NCBI GenBank assembly: GCA_003991915.1
Contig: RQTK01000100.1
Span: 548,596 to 612,595, forward strand
DNA from: Elysia chlorotica
Lineage: Eukaryota; Mollusca; Gastropoda; Plakobranchidae
Length of the DNA stretch: 64,000 nucleotides
Direction: 5' to 3'
The notes beneath the pieces are model-generated. The model saw only the letters and a list, made by a program, of their open reading frames with translations. It searched no databases and was not told the origin of the DNA. Each line of letters opens with the position of its first letter. Within the stretch, counting starts at the first letter, position 1. The position numbers and the translations under genes are program-made. Below, piece after piece: positions 13,920-24,337 of this stretch.

Positions 13920-15413
13920 TTTCAAATCGGCACTGGCTCCAATTGAAAGAAAAGCGGATGTGTAAAGTGCTTTATCAGTTTACATTTTGCAACAGGCAGC
14001 CCGCATTGAAGGCGGCCTTGATAGTCACTAAATATTGTATAATCAAAATGACGACGCAATTCCTCCAGTCAAGGGCATGAATTGATAAATTAACTATTGA
14101 ATTTCAAAATGCTAAAGTGTGCTGCAGTAAAAAAATGGTACATGGTTTGCATTCTGAATAATGTTCTGCTATGTACTTTAATACGTTTTTTTAGCTTCAG
14201 AGGCTATGAAGCGAATAGTATTTCAACCTGTAAAGCTAGATCGATACTTCGAATGAACAAAACTGAAGGACAATTGGGCGGACAGTTTAGCTGATCAGTA
14301 AATTATCTGCTCGTGATTTTTCAAGGACGCAGTTGACACAATTACACTCAACGAAAATGAAATGCAGTTTATAGCTCTTGCCACATGAATAGTTGACACC
14401 AAATATTCTTGTGCCAGTTATAAAACTTTTGCATGAATATAAAACCGATAAGTCCATCCACACCCAGCATGCAATGAAGATATATCACCTTGTCCATGGG
14501 GAAATTCTGTTAACCTATAATTGCATGCGGGTCTCCTTTTCAAGAACGTGTTTTTTATTTGGTTGCTTCTTTTTTTTCCCCCACCAAGATTCTGAACAAT
14601 AATAATGGGTGTATGTCAGAGAGAACTAAAGGGAACATGTAAACAGCTCAGAACTGTTATGTGGAGGTCTATATCTAGAACTCGACACACCTTGATACGG
14701 ATAAGAAGGGCTTTTTCTTTTCAGTTTAAAACATTTATAGGCCTAATAATTAAACATCCTTTAGGTAGCTTTTTTTTTGTAAAACTTTAAGTGGCTTATT
14801 TAAAATATGAAACTGATTCAATGTAAACTTCACGCACTATTTAGTCTTTTTTATCACCTTTTTAAAATTCGACACTTACGGTAAATGGTGTCACATTCAA
14901 CACTCACACCGGTAGTCTGAACCAGCATCAGAAAAGTGAGCGAGTTAAATTCTTACTGCAGAGCTAAAAGCTCTCGTTATAAATTTTAGTTTAAGCATTC
15001 AGCATGAGAGTCATAAGTCCGAATTACACCGCACTTTCTGTTTGCTTTGTCTAGGTCTTTCTGATGAAGCACCTCTCGTTTATAGAATTAAATGTATTAA
15101 GAGTCCACTCTGTTGGCAGCTTCACCATTCTGCTCAGTGGACACATTGGTGTTAGACCTACAGAAGACAGACGTGGTTATTTCCATAATGCCACTATGAT
15201 TTACTGATTAAAAAATTATGTATTGTATGTATTTCAATTTCAAAATGTTACACCACATTTCTATACCTACATGTTTATCTCTTTTGTATAATTACGAGAT
15301 ATCCTGCTTTTAGCATAACCGGCTGCCTCTCCAAAAAACCTTTACGTTTTTCTTCGTTTCCTCTCTTATTGTTATCCTCCTGATCCGTCCTCGCCTCCCT
15401 CACGTTCTCCCCC

Positions 15414-15487
15414 CCCCCTCTCTCTCTCTCTCTTTTTCTTTCTCTCTCCCGTTGTCTCTCTTTCTTTTTTTCTTTCTTTCTCTCTCT
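15414..15487 (+). repeat. CT-rich tract
   Basis: (CT)n with CTTT interruptions. It lies beside a C run, with a GA-rich tract on the same strand 280 bases further on (15765-15820). Confidence 0.85.
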
Positions 15488-15764
15488 CACCTTTTCGCCC
15501 TCTCGCCCTCATTCCCCGCCACGCTTCTCTTTTGCAATGTTACACTTTTATAAAAGGTTTTTCCTTTGCATATTCAGTCTACCCCCCCCCCCCCCCTAGA
15601 AATTGTATGTACCGATGCAAATTTAAAAAAAAAACGAAAAGGAAAAAAAAATGTGTTAAATAGAAAATGGGACTTTATTTGAGTTGACGAGACATATTGT
15701 AATAATTCTAATTTTGTTTATAAAATGAAAGATAAATAGATAGAAATAGTAAGATAGAGATAAA

Positions 15765-15766
15765 GA

Positions 15767-15798
<32 letters not shown>

Positions 15799-15820
15799 AA
15801 AAGAGGAGAGAAGACAGAGA
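15765..15820 (+). repeat. GA-rich tract
   Basis: (GA)n interrupted by ATA and AAAAGAGG, ending AGACAGAGACATAAGG. The same phrase recurs in the GA-rich minisatellite at 27901-28395. Confidence 0.85.
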
Positions 15821-16861
15821 CATAAGGAGAGAGGTCAAAGATTAAAAAGCAGATCGCTCTTATTCCTATGACATTGTTGATGTCACAGTTCTTATATTAA
15901 AATCTGCGTGAATAAAATGCATAGCATTACTTCAATTTTTGGCGGAAAGCATAATAATTATTATATGTGTTAATTGTCATAACTATTTTTAAAATAATTT
16001 ATTCAAGCCCGTTTCGATTTTTCTTTGAAGGATGAACCAAGTCTTTATGAATAATGCTATGTGTTGTTTTGCATAGGTGGAATTTGATATCGCATCGTTT
16101 ACTTTTAATTGAACCATGATCTATGCCAGGTTTGTTTTGGCAAAAGCTAGTTTTTTATATCGATAAGCAAAAATTGAATAATTCAATAAAATATGAATAT
16201 ATCGAACCGGGTGATCGAAAGATATCTTTATATATGCTTTGTTCAGCTCCCTCATACCAGTATTTCTCTTTTTATAGTGTTGTACCCTAGATAACTATGC
16301 CTATAAATAAAAAGTGCTAAAATCTCTTCTATTGTTTGTGTCACAGACTTTGATTTTTATTGCTCACATATTTTTATTTTATTGCTTTCCCAATCATCGC
16401 TCTCAATCTCAATTTTTTTTAACTTCTATCATTAGAGAAAAAATCATTATAGCTAAGAGAAAGATCAGATACAACTACATCAGGAATATGCTGATTTATT
16501 CCATTGATCATGACTTTCTGGCAAAGAACAACGTGTGGATGTACTTGCGGGTGATAACTGAATTATACAATCTTACTGTGAGAAAAGGAGGAGGGAAAAT
16601 AGGGAGAAAAATAGAAAGGGAGAGAGAGTATTAATTTTTATCTCTGTCTGTGGCGCTGATGCGAGCGTTATTTTGACTTGTATACTAAATGTATCTCATA
16701 AAATATTTATTGCATAGTATTGGTCGCTTTGACACAAGTACTTAAAGAGAGGGTATTTTTTTGAAATTCTCAGTTATTTTAGGAATCAACATGTTTCTTA
16801 GCAGTGTCAGTAGAACCACACTGATTATCACTGACTTTAATAATAATATATTTGTATTTTT

Positions 16862-18490
16862 ATGTTGAAACAGTGCACGTACAATTTCCAAATGGGCACA
16901 TATAGAGAAAAATGCGCTAAGATGTCTTCGCTGATTGGCATCCATTTCTTAGTGGCGCCGTCCAGTTTTCTGTGGAACTACGGGAACCTCTCTGCCTACA
17001 TGGAGTCCTTCTTCCATGTCTACTGTAACTCAAGCTGCGTTGATGGCGACTCACAGTTTATTCCGAATCTCTTTGTTGCAAGTATTTGCCCTGGGATTTA
17101 CCTTTCAGGGCCCATAAGCAGTGCTCTAGGCTTAAAATGGACGGGGGTTTTATCTTTGGCCATCTGCAACATTGGATTAATCTCTTCCACGTGGACTGTG
17201 CAAATCTCTGTAACGGCAACCGCCTTCACAATGGGATTTCTGAACGGAGTTGGTATGGGCATGAGTTTGTGCGTTGGGTTCATGTATGTCAGCGTGTGGA
17301 CGGACAGACACAAAGGTCTATTTATTGCCACGGTGACGAGCGCCCCGACGATTCTCTCAGTCGCGCAGAATCAGATTATCACGGCGTATGTGAATCCAAA
17401 GAACCTAAAGCCAGATACTGAAGTCGGTCCTAGAACATTCTTTTCAGATGTAGCAATGATGAAGCGGGTACCAGTTATAATCCTTATTTACGGCGTCATG
17501 ACTCTTGGTCTCCAAGTGATAGGAACTTTACTGGTGATGCCACCACCATCATATCCACAGAGTGACCCAGCTGCCCTCGAGCCGCACGCCAGTACAAAAC
17601 ACGCAGACAAGACGGACACGGGGAAGAGTTTGAACTTTTCTCCAGAAAATTCCTACACCATTAGTTCTCCTACTAAAAGCGATGCACACACTACTGAATG
17701 TACTAAAATAAACAGCAAGGAGTCTGAACAATACCACTCTAATAGTGAGCTCTTTCATAACACCAAGACACAGTTAGAACAAAACTGTACAACAAAAACT
17801 ATCCATACAACTTCTGAAAACATTTCTGTGGATATTGCGAAGGGAGATTCAATTTCTAAGAAGCCACCTCGTTCGTATACACCCCTAGAAGCTTTGCGGA
17901 CGCGATCATTTGTAGCACTTTGGTTCTTTGTTGTGGCTCTGATGTATGGTATGATCCTTAAAAACAACTTCTACAAACAATTTGGTCTTACGTTCATCCA
18001 GAATGATATGCTTTTAACGTTACTGGGCAGCCTCATTCCAATAGTTGCTTCAATTGCAAGGATTACCTTTGGGTGGCTGATGGACAGAGATATACTCAGC
18101 ATCAGAACGTGCATGGTGATCATTCTCTCCGCCAACTCCCTGCTCTGCGCCTTTTGGTGGTTCGCCCCCCAGGTGGGCACTGTGGTCTACGTGGTGCTGG
18201 TACTTGGCTTGGCTAGCATGCAGAGCGTGACATACACGCTGGTCGCAGCGGGCACGCTACAGATCTTCGGCCCTCACCACTTCGCCGGAAACTTTGCCAT
18301 GGTCTACACCGCTGTGACCACTATCGCCATAGTCTCCGGCCTGACCGTCACTCCCATGCTCCAAAGCCTCGGCTGGTTTTGGCTGTTCGCTTCCTCTAGT
18401 ATATTAAGTGCAGTAGTTGTGTTTCTTCCTTTGTCAATTTCAATGGATGAAACTTTACCCCAAACAGACCATACTGAAACAAAAGAATAA
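16862..18490 (+). CDS. 12-TM major facilitator transporter, oxalate:formate-antiporter/monocarboxylate-like
   Basis: This uninterrupted 542-codon ORF encodes a complete 12-helix transporter. Hydrophobic segments lie near residues 24-50, 66-90, 94-112, 116-146, 152-176 and 203-226. A polar, Ser/Thr-rich loop of about 120 residues (227-346) follows, then segments near 348-380, 383-407, 414-434, 438-468, 475-499 and 504-526. MFS hallmarks are GPISSALGLK after TM2 and ARITFGWLMDR after TM8. QNQIITAYVNPKNLKPD after TM5 resembles the NxxxTxYxNPxN signature of animal OFA-type proteins, which databases often label apicoplast pyruvate carrier-like. It probably moves small monocarboxylates or dicarboxylates across a membrane; the substrate is inference. 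Start: Met1 is the longest option, but CAG at 16871-16873 could be a splice acceptor, making Met11 (16892) or Met21 (16922, purine at -3) the true start. A full transporter in one exon is unusual beside large-intron genes. AATAAA occurs at 19118. Confidence 0.85.
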   Translation: MLKQCTYNFQMGTYREKCAKMSSLIGIHFLVAPSSFLWNYGNLSAYMESFFHVYCNSSCVDGDSQFIPNLFVASICPGIYLSGPISSALGLKWTGVLSLAICNIGLISSTWTVQISVTATAFTMGFLNGVGMGMSLCVGFMYVSVWTDRHKGLFIATVTSAPTILSVAQNQIITAYVNPKNLKPDTEVGPRTFFSDVAMMKRVPVIILIYGVMTLGLQVIGTLLVMPPPSYPQSDPAALEPHASTKHADKTDTGKSLNFSPENSYTISSPTKSDAHTTECTKINSKESEQYHSNSELFHNTKTQLEQNCTTKTIHTTSENISVDIAKGDSISKKPPRSYTPLEALRTRSFVALWFFVVALMYGMILKNNFYKQFGLTFIQNDMLLTLLGSLIPIVASIARITFGWLMDRDILSIRTCMVIILSANSLLCAFWWFAPQVGTVVYVVLVLGLASMQSVTYTLVAAGTLQIFGPHHFAGNFAMVYTAVTTIAIVSGLTVTPMLQSLGWFWLFASSSILSAVVVFLPLSISMDETLPQTDHTETKE

Positions 18491-20329
18491 CGGTATTGAC
18501 GACAAATTTACTTTGTTTAGATGGACTGATATATAGCACGCCGGCAAAGGGAATATGGATTGGGCGTTGTTAAACATTCTATACTCATATAAGTTTAGAG
18601 AAATATGCATTGTCTTATTGAGTCGGGTTCTATTCATTCAATTAAAAAACCAAATTGAACGTTGACTTTTCCAATTTCATGTATGCACCTTGGTGATTTA
18701 ACATTGATAAATTATTTTGGTTTTTGAAAAAGAACATTTAGGGATTAAAGGAACAAACATTTTCCCCAAAAATTGATTATGCGTTTGATGTTATTAGTTT
18801 TATGACTAAAATTCTCTGGCCCATTTGTAATTTTACTGTAAAATTTAGGATTTTAGCGTGGGGCGGTTTGGATTTGATCGCATGTCTAAGTTTTAGACGA
18901 AGACAATCATATATATATATTATCTCAAGGTCAAACCGTTTTTGGGCCATAGCCGCAGCACATTATGTGTAACCTAGTAATTTACAACTAACATGTTTGC
19001 TCAATAGAGGTTTGCCTGTCTGAGTAGTTTTGTTTTGTTTCCGTTGACTTAAATGCTCAGGTAACGTAGCATTCTCATCTAGAAACTACAGGTATATAAT
19101 ATGCTATAATTACCATTAATAAAGAAAAAAAGTAAAACAAAGCACCGGTGTCTCTAAACACATAGTAGAAACAAGTGAAGTTCGCGCCATCCAATCTCAC
19201 CTAAGCAAAAATAAATATAATTATACTGAATATCAATGCACCTGACAGTCTTAATTTATCTTCAGTCATTTTTGTCAAACCGCAGTGGAGTGTATGCCAC
19301 ATAGAAGACCCGCATTACTCATATTGGTCTGTGAAAACGCACTGATCAGGGCCATGGTTCAAACAAAAAAAATAATAATGTTGATGGCATTAATATCATA
19401 GGAACTGAACGATCAAAAATACAATAAATAAAGTTAACTGTTCTATACGCAAACGCAGACACACACAAAAAATAATCAGAGAGGAAATCAGATAGTGACG
19501 ACTAGATAAAAACAACAAAAGCTGCAAATTATGAAACAAAGAAGAGGACATTGCAACTTCTAAATACTGCATTTAATAAATTAGCACACAGTCATGGGGA
19601 AAAGTTGGCAAGATATATTTTAAACGGCTAAAAACAAAACAAAGCAAACACTGCAACAAATTTCACGTTTCCTTGGTTAGACCTATTTCAATTGAGACCC
19701 GTAGGCTCCTACAAAAACGTAATTCGTTCGACCAACGACAGTTGAGCAGAATCCTTTGAGTTTATAATGTTAAACTAACTGCTCTAAATAAATGATTGTA
19801 AGAAAATTCCTCTGTCACTCCAAATCCCAAAATATAGAATACAGAAGACAGAAAAACTTTATAATCAGTATACAAACAAGACATTAAAAATACACATTTT
19901 AACATATAAAATGAAACAATGCTGAATGTATTACTATAAATATACAAATTATGTAACTATTATGCGTATAGACAATAGCTATGACAACTCTAAAAATTTT
20001 ACAAAGCATTTAGTATAATAATAGTATGTGCTTTTACTATAGTTTAGATATCTATGTATAAAGGTATACACTTCTTTAAGAACATTTTAGATTTTTAGAA
20101 GGAATAGGGCAAACCAATTCTAAAATAGATTAATATGTGGACACAAAGTGACATTATTGAAGATAAATAGCGAGATACACATTTTATACAAATTGAATTG
20201 CTGTGCACAGTTTTAAATAAAGAATAAATTGCTTGATGATAGTATCATGACTGTCTTACTACTCGGATATGCGCCTTTGAAACTTTTCATTTAGGAATTA
20301 ATTGACCAGTTTGTTTTTTACATTGGTAT
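18491..20329. other. 3' flank of the MFS gene, no gene recognised
   Basis: AT-rich DNA. It includes the presumed 3' UTR of the transporter, with AATAAA at 19118-19123 and another near 19425. I see no ORF of protein-like composition and no RNA gene. Confidence 0.5.
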
Positions 20330-20887
20330 TCTATAGGTACCGCTCCCGGCTATGTCACTGTTACTGTATTCGTTATAAATCTGTTGCGTGTTATCGTCGA
20401 GAATTCGGTACATGTTTGCCTTGTCACGTCGTGTCAGTAGCGTCAGTGTCAAAGTCAAACAGGTTCAGTCCAATTACAGCAGTAGCTTTCCTTATTATTT
20501 TGTTAAGTAAGTTCAGGCTTTCTATACAAATCTTACCACTCCAGCTGTTTATTCCAAAGAAAATAGCACCTGTTATGATCGACAACGAGTAAAGATTAAG
20601 TAGTTAACATTAAATGATCTTAGTTTCCTCAGACAATACATTCGCGTTCTTAATTTCTTATTTATGGTTTCCACATGTGATTTCCAATTGAGTTGGTTAT
20701 CAATCGTCATCCCTAAATATTTAAAACATTCACTCTTTCAAATGCTATATTAATTATCAATAACAATCGGTGCCACGAAGGTTTTATTGATAAAGATTTC
20801 TTTAGTTTTATCAATATCTAAAATCAGATAATTAATTTCACACAAATCAGCGAAATCATACACTTCTAAATTGAATTATAATCAGCG

Positions 20888-20890
<3 letters not shown>
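20330..20890 (-). pseudogene. Decayed non-LTR reverse transcriptase fragment (CR1/L2-like)
   Basis: Read on the minus strand from 20890 downward, the pieces are DFADLCEINYLILDIDKTKEIFI, then ECFKYLGMTIDNQLNWKSHVETINKKL...LRKLRSFNV, then after shifts a GAIFFGI.SWSG-like piece and LNLLNKIIRKATAVIGL. KYLGxxIDxxLxWxxHV is the thumb-side motif after the polymerase core in LINE reverse transcriptases. The LRKLRSFNV...CWGG...KxxxxIG order is typical of CR1/L2/Rex-type elements. Stops and frameshifts interrupt it and the catalytic boxes are absent, so only a C-terminal relic remains. It is unrelated in sequence to the RNase H-bearing element 1 kb away. The clade assignment is from memory and tentative. 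Confidence 0.6.
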
Positions 20891-20940
<50 letters not shown>

Positions 20941-20942
20941 GG

Positions 20943-20973
<31 letters not shown>
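20886..20973 (+). repeat. (TTG)n triplet microsatellite
   Basis: About 29 TTG units with one GGTG interruption near 20940. Confidence 0.95.
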
Positions 20974-21040
20974 AATGGAACCAGTGAAAACTGTGTAGTC
21001 AGTGCATTTCATCAGGGAAAGAACCTCACAAAATCATGAA

Positions 21041-21177
<137 letters not shown>

Positions 21178-21639
21178 CTCCTCGCCCTCCCCCGATAAGG
21201 GGAAGTAACATTAATATATATAAAAAAGAAAAGGACTGTCTTTATAACTCCCCATGGTTTAAAATACATGACATAAACCACGTACAATACAAAAATAAAT
21301 AAATAGCTGTGGGGCAAAGAGATATTAATTTGACAAATCCTATTTTTTAAATACTTACACGTCAAGGATTTTGCTCTAAAACAAAAGAACTGTCGCATTA
21401 TGTGAGGGAGTAAGTGGAATAACTGTTGATAAAATTTTAGTAAAAATGGTGTTTTCCCTCACAATATTTGCCGTCAAATAGACATCTGAAACTGTTCCAA
21501 AAGAAATACTATTTTTTCGCATCATATTACGTTTATTGTTATGTGATGTTTATAATGTCTGTTTTAAAATGATTACAGACAATCCTAGACATCACCCAAT
21601 CTAACACAAATTAATTTCTAAATTTTAAGTTCGGAGTGC

Positions 21640-21734
21640 ACAAGAGCTTAAAAGAAAAATCCGCCTGTCTCCCATCCATTCAATTATAACTACATTAATT
21701 TCAAATTTGGTCGGAGCGTTATACTTACAAAATT
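21640..21734 (+). repeat. Left copy of 95-bp target-site duplication
   Basis: This segment is repeated at 24243-24337 (offset 2603) with a single difference, T at 21720 versus C at 24323. The two copies bracket the retrotransposon, so they are read as a target-site duplication. The outermost bases (ACAAG on the left, TT on the right) are ambiguous because they could belong to the insert. Confidence 0.85.
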
Positions 21735-21808
21735 TTTTTTTTTTTTTTACTTTGCGTTAAATCGTTTATTTTTTTTATTGTACTGAGAGTGGCTACATAG
21801 CTATCTAA
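21733..21808 (-). other. Antisense polyadenylated-RNA-like segment at the left end of the insertion
   Basis: On the plus strand T16 (21733-21748) abuts the left target-site duplication. On the minus strand the segment reads as the last 60 bases of a transcript, with AATAAA signals (one about 16 bases before the A run) and then A16. It has no relation to the sense reverse transcriptase sequence that starts next to it. The donor transcript is not identified. Confidence 0.5.
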
Positions 21809-23343
21809 TGCCACTGCCCAAACCAGGCAAAGATCACACTCGACTTAACGGGCACAGAATTATCACCATGCAGAATACCTATGGTAAGATCCTTGAGAAA
21901 GTGATAGCAAGAAGACTCACAATGGAGCTGGAAAATAACAAGTCACTACCAGATGGATTGGGGAGTTACAGACCTGGCCGCGATACATGCATAAATGCAG
22001 CTGTTCTGGCATTCGATATTTTTGAGGGCTTCCAGACAAAGGAGGAAACAGTGATCGCCGCCATAGACCTGGAGGACGCGTACAATCGTGTGGACTACCA
22101 GATACTGATGGATCGCCTCATGGACATGATAGAGGACGCACGAATCATTAGGTGGATAGCATCCGCTCTACTTGCCAGGAAGGTAGCTCTGAGGACAGGG
22201 AAATGGACATCAGAGCCAATCGAGATCAACCCAGGGTTACCACAAGGATCACCCCTGTCCTCTGTTCTCTTCAATATCTACACAGCTGGCGTAGCAGAAA
22301 CTGATAGGCAGTCTGGAAAAACTTTGACGTTCGCAGATGACATCATGGTCTATGAGAAAGGTACAGACAGAATACAAACAGCACAGCAACTGCAGACCAG
22401 ACTCGCCGAAATAGCAATTTGGTGCGAGGAAAACAACGCAATCATCAACCCTGACAAAGCACAAGTACTGTGGTGTTCGCTAAACAATAACATCGTTCAC
22501 ACACCAACTCCACCTATCACCTTCAAGTATGAGGTAATTGAAAGGGAAACAACATTGAAATATCTGGGTATCACCTTCGATAGAACCTTGTCCTTCAACC
22601 AGCACATTGAAAACGTGTCAAGGAAAGTTAAAAAAGGAATCGGTGCCATAAAAACCATGGCGTCCGCACACATACAACAAAATGTCCTCTTTGTCATGTT
22701 CCAACTTCTGATCCTGTCAGTCCTTGACTACGGTTTGGGATGTCTCACCCTGTCTGAAGCAAATTTGCTAAAACTGGAAAGATTGCAGAATGAGGCAATG
22801 CGGGCAGTCCTAGGATGTACTAGGGACACACATATCATCTGTATGCGTTTTCTGTTGGACCTGAGCAGCGTTAGAATCCGTCACAAGTTGGCGCAAGCAA
22901 AGACTTACCTGCAAGTTATGGAAAACCCACACCACCCATTGTACCCAAGTCTGCTCACACAGAAAGGCACCCGCATAAAAAGAGGAAAGTCTTGGATGGC
23001 AGAGGCAGAGGATTCCATCAAACTGGTGTGTCCCATTGAAGACATCATTGATGGCAGAGAATGGATAAAGACCGGCCCTGAACAGACGGCTTTGACAAAG
23101 GTCATCATCACTATGGGAAGAGATAGGAGGGAGGGTGCAGCAGCGGTCACTGAACAGGACATACGACAGCTCATCCATGACAACTCCAAGAGACATGATC
23201 CGATTATATACACAGATGGATCAGTAAAAAGGGGAATCCAAAGTGGATGGGGTTTTGTCTGTTACAGTGAGAATAGGGTAATTCATGAAGAATCAGGGGC
23301 AGCTGCCACCCAAGTCTGCTCACACAGAAAGGCACCCGCATAA
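21808..23343 (+). pseudogene. Reverse transcriptase ORF, frameshifted by internal duplication
   Basis: This 511-codon ORF begins inside a LINE reverse transcriptase: PLPKPGKD...RIITMQNTYGKILEKVIA (residues 2-33) and GSYRPGRD (52-59). Box A is AIDLEDAYNRVD (85-96, catalytic D87), box B is GLPQGSPLSSVLFNIY (143-158), and box C is TFADDIMVYE (174-183, catalytic DD 177-178). The thumb motif KYLGITFD is at 251-258, followed by the connecting region and the start of RNase H (YTDGSV). All polymerase residues are intact. The frame is lost at about 23310, where a 365-bp tandem duplication begins. It then reads TQVCSHRKAPA and stops at 23341-23343. Met1 is only the first ATG after the truncation point, not a native start. 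Confidence 0.85.
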
Positions 23344-23674
23344 AAAGAGGAAGGTCTTGGATGGCAGAGGCAGAGGATTCCATCAAACTGGTGTGTCCCA
23401 TTGAAGACATCATTGATGGCAGAGAATGGATAAAGACCGGCCCTGAACAGACGGCTTTGACAAAGGTCATCATCACTATGGGAAGAGATAGGAGGGAGTG
23501 TGCAGCAGCGGTCACTGAACAGGACATACGAAAGCTCATCCATGACAACTCCAAGAGACATGATCCGATTATATACACAGATGGATCAGTAAAAAGGGGA
23601 ATCCAAAGTGGATGGGGTTTTGTCTGTTACAGTGAGAATAGGGTAATTCATGAAGAATCAGGGGCAGCTGCCAC
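22943..23674 (+). repeat. 365-bp tandem duplication inside the retrotransposon
   Basis: The segments 22943-23309 and 23308-23674 are the same sequence at an offset of 365 bases. I count three substitutions (near 23011/23350 AAAG versus AAGG, GGGTGC versus GTGTGC, and CGACAGC versus CGAAAGC). Only about 2 bases (AC) are shared at the junction. Because 365 is not a multiple of three, it shifts the frame. Confidence 0.92.
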
Positions 23675-24230
23675 AACCACGTCCAGTATGAAGATGGAAA
23701 TAGAGGCCATTACAAAGGCGTTGGAATGGATCAAGCTTACACGACCAACCACGACACACGCCGTGTTCCTCACTGATTCGCAGAGCGCCTTAAAGAAGAT
23801 AGAGTGCGGGTTCATGAGGATGGAATGGATGACAGCAGTCATCAGACCCACTGCAATCAGTTCAATCACATGGATCTTCTGCCCTGGTCATGCGGGGGTC
23901 AAGGGAAATGAGAGAGCAGACAAGCTGGCCGGGAAAGCCACGGTGAATGGCACCCTCAGATTGGATAAGCAGGAAGTGCTAAAGGCTCTCTCTGAGCACT
24001 TGAGGAATGCAGAGGACACAGCGGCAGAGGACCAGCAAGCCATCAAGAGGATGATTGAATTGGGGGTCAGGAAAGGAGAGGGACGTGGAAGACAGCTCGT
24101 TGGGAAAGATCGCAGAGTACACAACCAAGTCTTGACGGGGACTGTCAGTTTGGACACACTTCGTTGCGTGTTGCAGAGGGGAGCGGAGCACGTATGGGGT
24201 TGCCCGTTGTGCAAGGATGCTGTTCCATAG
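23344..24230 (+). pseudogene. RNase H domain and C-terminus of the retrotransposon polyprotein
   Basis: This is the frame continuing in the second copy of the duplication; from 23361 it gives 289 codons. The ribonuclease H fold is complete: YTDGSVKRGIQSGWGFV (D74), MEIEAI (E113), LTDSQSALKKI (D139), FCPGHAGVKGNERADKLAGKA (H177, D187). RNase H degrades RNA in the RNA:DNA hybrid during element copying. The C-terminus, LTGTVSLDTLRCVLQRG...WGCPLC, carries a CPLC pair typical of the end of such ORFs. The part before the RNase H repeats the tail of the preceding ORF (from 23308). Without the duplication both parts would lie in one frame. The ORF stops immediately before the tail repeats. Confidence 0.85.
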
Positions 24231-24242
24231 GTAAACAAGTAA

Positions 24243-24337
24243 ACAAGAGCTTAAAAGAAAAATCCGCCTGTCTCCCATCCATTCAATTATAACTACATTA
24301 ATTTCAAATTTGGTCGGAGCGTCATACTTACAAAATT
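24243..24337 (+). repeat. Right copy of 95-bp target-site duplication
   Basis: Matches 21640-21734 with one substitution. It starts directly after the GTAAACAA tail units and runs into unique sequence at 24338. Confidence 0.85.

Larger units (their letters stand above)
11944..16861. other. Intergenic stretch upstream of the MFS gene
   Basis: AT-rich DNA with no recognised exon. Short ORFs (such as those near 12609, 12965, 14097, 14393 and 16314) have T/F- or K-rich background composition. It contains the listed triplet and GA/CT repeats, a 15-base C run near 15583-15597 and several poly(T) runs. The promoter of the transporter downstream should lie here, but no single element stands out. Confidence 0.45.
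21735..24242 (+). mobile_element. 5'-truncated non-LTR retrotransposon with RNase H (I-clade/Nimb-like), chimeric left end
   Basis: The insert lies between the two 95-bp direct repeats. From right to left it has a tail of two GTAAACAA units (24231-24246, overlapping the repeat edge), an RNase H domain, and a reverse transcriptase that begins at its motif-0/1 region near 21808. The endonuclease domain and ORF1 are missing (5' truncation). No 3' UTR separates the stop codon at 24228-24230 from the tail. A reverse transcriptase followed by RNase H in one ORF, plus a short tandem tail rather than poly(A), fits the I superclade, including the Nimb elements known from molluscs (family knowledge, not a search). 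The left 75 bases are T16 plus about 60 bases in opposite orientation; see the separate entry. Confidence 0.8.

Noticed and set aside
17098..18180. Several minus-strand ORFs opposite the MFS gene
   Set aside because: Shadows of the transporter coding strand, without domains of their own.
22810..23578. Minus-strand ORFs of up to 128 codons opposite the retrotransposon
   Set aside because: Shadows of the sense reverse transcriptase/RNase H frame; they even repeat because of the 365-bp duplication.
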